From positions 1 to 64,000 of the forward strand of contig JAFSVU010000056.1 of the NCBI GenBank assembly GCA_017444825.1: 64,000 bases of DNA, in the 5' to 3' direction. Position numbers and translations under genes: made by a program. Below, piece after piece: positions 60,486 to 64,000 of this stretch (positions are counted from its first letter, which is position 1; the number at the start of each line of letters is the position of its first letter). Below the pieces are notes generated by a model. That model did no database searches. It was not told where the DNA came from and was given only the letters and a program-made list of their open reading frames with translations. The DNA comes from Clostridia bacterium (GTDB lineage: Bacteria; Bacillota; Clostridia; UBA1212).

Positions 60486-60493
60486 GGTATAAT
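60486..60493 (+). promoter_or_regulatory. Extended -10 promoter of the GH106-like gene
   Basis: TGGTATAAT with a poor -35 (AT-rich). It lies about 60 bases before ATG 60554. Confidence 0.5.
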
Positions 60494-60553
60494 CAAGGGC
60501 GGCAGGATGTGTTGCCGGAGACGGGAGATTAAATCCTGGCCGGAGGTCTAAAA

Positions 60554-63500
60554 ATGAACAACAGTAAACTTAACAGAGGATATGACGCGCTCGTAAAAGA
60601 GTTTAAAAAACCGGGCTGTGAGTACCGCGGAAAACCATTCTGGTCCTGGAACGGTGAGCTTACCGAAAAGGAACTGAAGAGACAGGTAGACGTTCTCAAG
60701 GAGATGGGATTCGGCGGCTATTTTATGCACAGCAGAGCCGGCCTTATAACCGAATATCTTGGAGACGAATGGTTCGATCTCTGCAACAAGGTGGCGGAGT
60801 ACGGAAAAGAGACCGGCATGGAGCCCTGGCTGTACGACGAGGACAGGTGGCCCAGCGGAAGCGCCGGAGGCATAGTCACAAGAGATCCGAAGTACAGAAT
60901 GAAGGCATTGGAGCTGGTGGAGACGGTTCCGGAGGACGGACGCCAGCCGGGGGAGATGAGGGCGATATTTGAGGCTCTGATCGCCGGTGACGGTATCACG
61001 CTCATTGATTACAGACCCTTTGACGGAAAACTGAAATACAAACCAAAGGACTGCGAGACACACAGACTGCTCAAATTCTGCGTTGTGTATGACAAGCCCT
61101 CCAGCGGTTATAACGGCACCACCTACATCGACACCATGATGAAGGCGGCCACGGAAAGATTTATTGAGTTAACTCACCAACAGTACAGAGACAGGGCGGG
61201 GGACGAGCTCTGGAAGGCTATAAAAGGCATATTCACCGACGAGCCCCACAGAGGACACCTTCTCGACAATGCCCGCAGGGAAGACGGATTCCTTCGCTGC
61301 TCGACCTGCTGGACCGACGACATTTTCGAAGAATTCCAAAAGAGATACGGATACGACGTAAGAATGCGTCTCCCGGAGCTTTTCTACAAGGCGCCGTCCT
61401 TTGAGACCTCCTTTGCCGTTAAGCACGACTACGTGGACCTGGCGAACAACCTGTTCATAGAGCGCTTTGCCGACCCGATCAACGACTGGTGCATCAAAAA
61501 CGGTATTGATTTTACGGGACACGTGCTTCACGAGGACAGCCTCACAAACCAAACGGTGCCAAACGGCTCTCTCATGCGTTTTTACGGACATATGGGTGTT
61601 CCCGGTATCGACAATCTCACGGAATGGGCCACTGTATTCTGGGCCGGAAAGCAGATCCAGTCCGCCGCGAGACAGCTTGGCAAGAAATGGCTGCTTTCGG
61701 AGCTTTACGGCTGCTCGGGCTGGCAGTTTAACTTCAGAAGCCACAAGGCGGTGGGCGACTGGCAGGCTCTTTACGGCATCAACGTCAGATGCCCCCACCT
61801 CTCCTGGTACACCATGGAGGGCGAAGCTAAGCGCGACTACCCGGCAAGCATCCTCCACCAGTCTCCCTATTACAAGGACTATTCCTACGTTGAGGATTAT
61901 TTCGCAAGATTCGGCGTTGTAATGACCGAGGGCAGGGATATATGCGAAGTACTGGTGCTGAATCCCATCGAAAGCGTATGGACCGGTGTCTATTCCGGCT
62001 GGGCCAGCTGGATAATGCCCGCAAATCCCGAAACCAATGCCCTCGAGGAAAACTACCGCAGACTCTTCGGAGTGATGCTTGACGCCAATGTGGACTTCGA
62101 CTACGGCGAGGAGCAGATGCTGGCTGAGCTTGCGAAGGTAGAGACCGATGAAAAAGGGCCAAAGATCAAGGTGGGGCTTTCCGAATACAGGACCGTGGTG
62201 ATGAGCGGCATGACCACCATAAGAGGCACCACGCTTAAGCTCCTCAAGGAGTTTGAGGAAAAGGGCGGAAAGATCGTTCTCCTCGGCGAAGGCCCGAAGA
62301 TGGTGGATGCAAGGCCCAGCGAAGAATTTGAAACACTTCACTGCGAAAAGGCGCCTCTTGAAGCCGAAAGCATCAGAAAGCTCGTCAAGAGCCGCATGAA
62401 CGTAAAGGTGGACTTTGAGAACGGCGGCGACTGCCAGTTCCACGCAAGGATCGCCGACGCAAGAGAAAAGGACGGCATCGTCGCATTGGCGATCATAAAC
62501 GCGAACCGGGGCATTGGCGCTGAGAACGTAAAGGTGACTCTCGAGGGCATTGAGGGCATCACGGGCTGCGCAGAATGGTGCCTTGAGGACGGCGGAATAT
62601 ACAAGGTCAAAAGCTTCGAGAATAAAGGCAAGACCGTTTCCGTGACCACCGATTTCTTCCCTGCGGGCGAAAGACTTTTTGTGTTCTACTTCGGAAAGGA
62701 TGTACCCGAGGCCTCGGAGGACGATCTTACGGGGAGAAGGACGCGGACCACATTGGTCAGTGAAAAAGAGCTTAAGGGCGATTTCTCATACGTGCTTGAC
62801 GAGAAGAACGCCATGGCCCTCGATTTTGCCGACGCGGATATGGTGACCACGGACGGCCGGAAGAAGCATTTTGACACCTGCGAGATACTCAGGCTCGACA
62901 TGCAGGTGCGAGATTTCGTCGGGATCGAGCACAGGGGCGGAGAAATGCTGCAGCCCTGGTACGCAAAAAAATATGCCAATGACGCCTACGGCGACATCAC
63001 GGTGAACTTTGATTTTGAGGTCGAGACGGTTCCCGAGAGCGACATACTGATCTGCGGAGAGAGGCCGGAGTTTATAGACTACTACCTCAACGGTCACAAG
63101 CTTGAGGCTGACGGCGGCTTCTGGGTCGACAATGCGTTTAAGACCATGCCCGCAAAGAAGGAATGGCTGGTAAAGGGTAAAAACACTGTTAAGCAGGTGA
63201 CCAATTTCAAACGCACCACGAACCTCGAATGCGTATACCTGGTGGGTGATTTCGGCGTGAAGTCGGTCCTTAACGAAAAGAACCCGGCCAGGAGCCTCGA
63301 CGATAAAGGCAATCTCTACAGCAGGGACAAAGTGATGACCACGTTGCCGAAGACCCTGACCTTCGAAAATATCACGGACCAGAACCTTCTCATGTACACC
63401 GGCCGGGTGAGTTACGTCGTGACTCCGGAGATGCTGGCGGATATAAAACCGAAAGCCGGCGAGCGCGCGGTGATAAAAGCGGCGGATTACACGGGAAGCC

Positions 63501-63772
63501 TTGTCAGGATCGAAACCAATGACGGTAAAAAGATCGGCATACTGGGCTGGGAGCCCTACACTGCTGATATCACCGATTACCTGAAGGATGGCTTCAGGAT
63601 CACTCTGGTATGCTCCAGAAAGAACATTTACGGACCGCTTCACTTCCTTCCGGCTGTGCCGGGAGCGGTGGGCCCCGGAAATTTTGTGGTCGGCGGCGGA
63701 AACTATACCGACGATTACGCTATGATGGACAGCAATCCCGGAAGAGTGTTTATAGATATAGTTAAACGGTGA
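60554..63772 (+). CDS. GH106-like alpha-L-rhamnosidase
   Basis: 1072 residues; CCGGAGG precedes ATG 60554. GH106-type landmarks: GKPFWSWNGELT near 22, GGYFMHSRAGL, EPWLYDEDRWPSG, GIFTDEP near 226 (candidate catalytic acid), LLSELYGCSGWQ near 388 (second Glu), followed by beta domains with a C-terminal carbohydrate-binding-like stretch. No signal peptide, so it acts in the cytoplasm on imported rhamnosides. Rhamnose released would feed the BMC pathway whose operon ends just upstream, supporting rhamnose as one of its substrates. Long but typical for the family. Confidence 0.85.
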   Translation: MNNSKLNRGYDALVKEFKKPGCEYRGKPFWSWNGELTEKELKRQVDVLKEMGFGGYFMHSRAGLITEYLGDEWFDLCNKVAEYGKETGMEPWLYDEDRWPSGSAGGIVTRDPKYRMKALELVETVPEDGRQPGEMRAIFEALIAGDGITLIDYRPFDGKLKYKPKDCETHRLLKFCVVYDKPSSGYNGTTYIDTMMKAATERFIELTHQQYRDRAGDELWKAIKGIFTDEPHRGHLLDNARREDGFLRCSTCWTDDIFEEFQKRYGYDVRMRLPELFYKAPSFETSFAVKHDYVDLANNLFIERFADPINDWCIKNGIDFTGHVLHEDSLTNQTVPNGSLMRFYGHMGVPGIDNLTEWATVFWAGKQIQSAARQLGKKWLLSELYGCSGWQFNFRSHKAVGDWQALYGINVRCPHLSWYTMEGEAKRDYPASILHQSPYYKDYSYVEDYFARFGVVMTEGRDICEVLVLNPIESVWTGVYSGWASWIMPANPETNALEENYRRLFGVMLDANVDFDYGEEQMLAELAKVETDEKGPKIKVGLSEYRTVVMSGMTTIRGTTLKLLKEFEEKGGKIVLLGEGPKMVDARPSEEFETLHCEKAPLEAESIRKLVKSRMNVKVDFENGGDCQFHARIADAREKDGIVALAIINANRGIGAENVKVTLEGIEGITGCAEWCLEDGGIYKVKSFENKGKTVSVTTDFFPAGERLFVFYFGKDVPEASEDDLTGRRTRTTLVSEKELKGDFSYVLDEKNAMALDFADADMVTTDGRKKHFDTCEILRLDMQVRDFVGIEHRGGEMLQPWYAKKYANDAYGDITVNFDFEVETVPESDILICGERPEFIDYYLNGHKLEADGGFWVDNAFKTMPAKKEWLVKGKNTVKQVTNFKRTTNLECVYLVGDFGVKSVLNEKNPARSLDDKGNLYSRDKVMTTLPKTLTFENITDQNLLMYTGRVSYVVTPEMLADIKPKAGERAVIKAADYTGSLVRIETNDGKKIGILGWEPYTADITDYLKDGFRITLVCSRKNIYGPLHFLPAVPGAVGPGNFVVGGGNYTDDYAMMDSNPGRVFIDIVKR

Positions 63773-63797
63773 CGGTTTTTTAGGAAAAGGGGAAATT

Positions 63798-64000
63798 ATG
63801 AAAAAATACGACGTTGCGGCATATATCTGGCCGTCCTACACGGGCACGGGGCCCAGGACCAGAATATTTTGGGATGAAGGCATTGGCGAGTGGCAGACTG
63901 TGAGAAAGGCTGCGGAGGACGACCCCTCGAGGGCGCTCCCGGTGTGGGGCTTTGAGGACGAGGCCGACCCTCTGGTCATGGAGAAGCAGATAGATGCTGC
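63798..64000 (+). CDS. GH99-like/WbsX protein, N-terminal fragment
   Basis: ATG 63798 with AAAGGGGAAA upstream; 67 codons are visible and the frame runs off the window. KYDVAAYIWPSYTG, EGIGEWQTVRKA matches the start of glycoside hydrolase family 99-like (WbsX) proteins, which often accompany GH106-type enzymes in polysaccharide loci. 25 bases after the stop of the rhamnosidase gene, so the same transcript is likely. Activity cannot be judged from this part. Confidence 0.7.
   Translation, partial: MKKYDVAAYIWPSYTGTGPRTRIFWDEGIGEWQTVRKAAEDDPSRALPVWGFEDEADPLVMEKQIDA

Overview
The window reads as chromosomal DNA from an anaerobic Clostridia-type Bacillota, probably a gut or rumen commensal. This rests on strong AGGAGG ribosome-binding sites, TTGACA/TATAAT promoters, a BMP-type nucleoside ABC importer, a one-piece tmRNA with an ANDNF..-type tag, and an oxygen-sensitive glycyl-radical microcompartment locus. 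Most genes are moderately GC-rich and prefer C-ending codons. Three stretches are visibly more AT-rich: about 20.2-27.4 kb, 32.6-37.2 kb and, less clearly, 1-3.6 kb.

Layout. 1-3.65 kb holds a run of small + strand genes: a nucleotidyltransferase fragment, an HELMH zincin, a small membrane protein, a MazG-like gene with an in-frame stop, a HicB/DinB-like fusion and a P-loop kinase. 3.7-9.6 kb has galM, then minus-strand genes: CYTH, YwaF-like, two small unknowns, an XRE regulator with a desulfoferrodoxin-like tail, DUF4097, a broken DUF1700 gene and padR. 9.7-14.7 kb is the nucleoside importer operon. 15-20 kb has a membrane-anchored exported protein, a GGDEF/EAL protein and two acyltransferases. 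20.2-27.4 kb is an accessory island: NUDIX, a truncated AlbA-type regulator, GNAT, a large serine recombinase with a ribbon-helix-helix partner, and a two-gene operon whose main product joins a SAMHD1/dGTPase-like HD domain to a phosphoribosyltransferase-like domain behind an L10-leader-like 5' UTR. 27.5-27.9 kb is ssrA. 28-32.4 kb has threonine aldolase, ligA and an MsmX-type ATPase. 32.4-37.4 kb is a surface-metalloprotease/lipoprotein islet bracketed by a perfect 102-bp direct repeat. 37.3-42 kb has a GH43-like gene, a P-loop gene, priA and a HAD phosphatase.

42.3-60.4 kb is a glycyl-radical bacterial microcompartment (BMC) locus for fucose/rhamnose. An AraC regulator diverges from an L-fucose-isomerase-like gene. 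Next come a B12-independent propanediol dehydratase and its activase, a PduU-type shell protein, a PduV/EutP GTPase, an L-fuculose-phosphate aldolase, a GlcG-like protein, a CoA-acylating aldehyde dehydrogenase, a zinc alcohol dehydrogenase, four more hexameric shell genes, PduL, a pentameric vertex protein, PduS, PduT, a DeoR regulator and an iron alcohol dehydrogenase. Inferred flow: sugar phosphate -> lactaldehyde -> 1,2-propanediol -> propionaldehyde -> propionyl-CoA -> propionyl-phosphate, with propanol formed to recycle NADH. At 60.5-64 kb a GH106-like alpha-L-rhamnosidase and a GH99-like protein could supply the deoxysugar.

Most unusual items: the HD-phosphoribosyltransferase operon; a pair of inverted ~105-bp elements with a compensatory base change in a hairpin, 11 kb apart, one of them inside the BMC operon; a shell-protein gene with a strong internal start giving long and short forms; and the duplicated, partly deleted GH43 locus around the protease islet.
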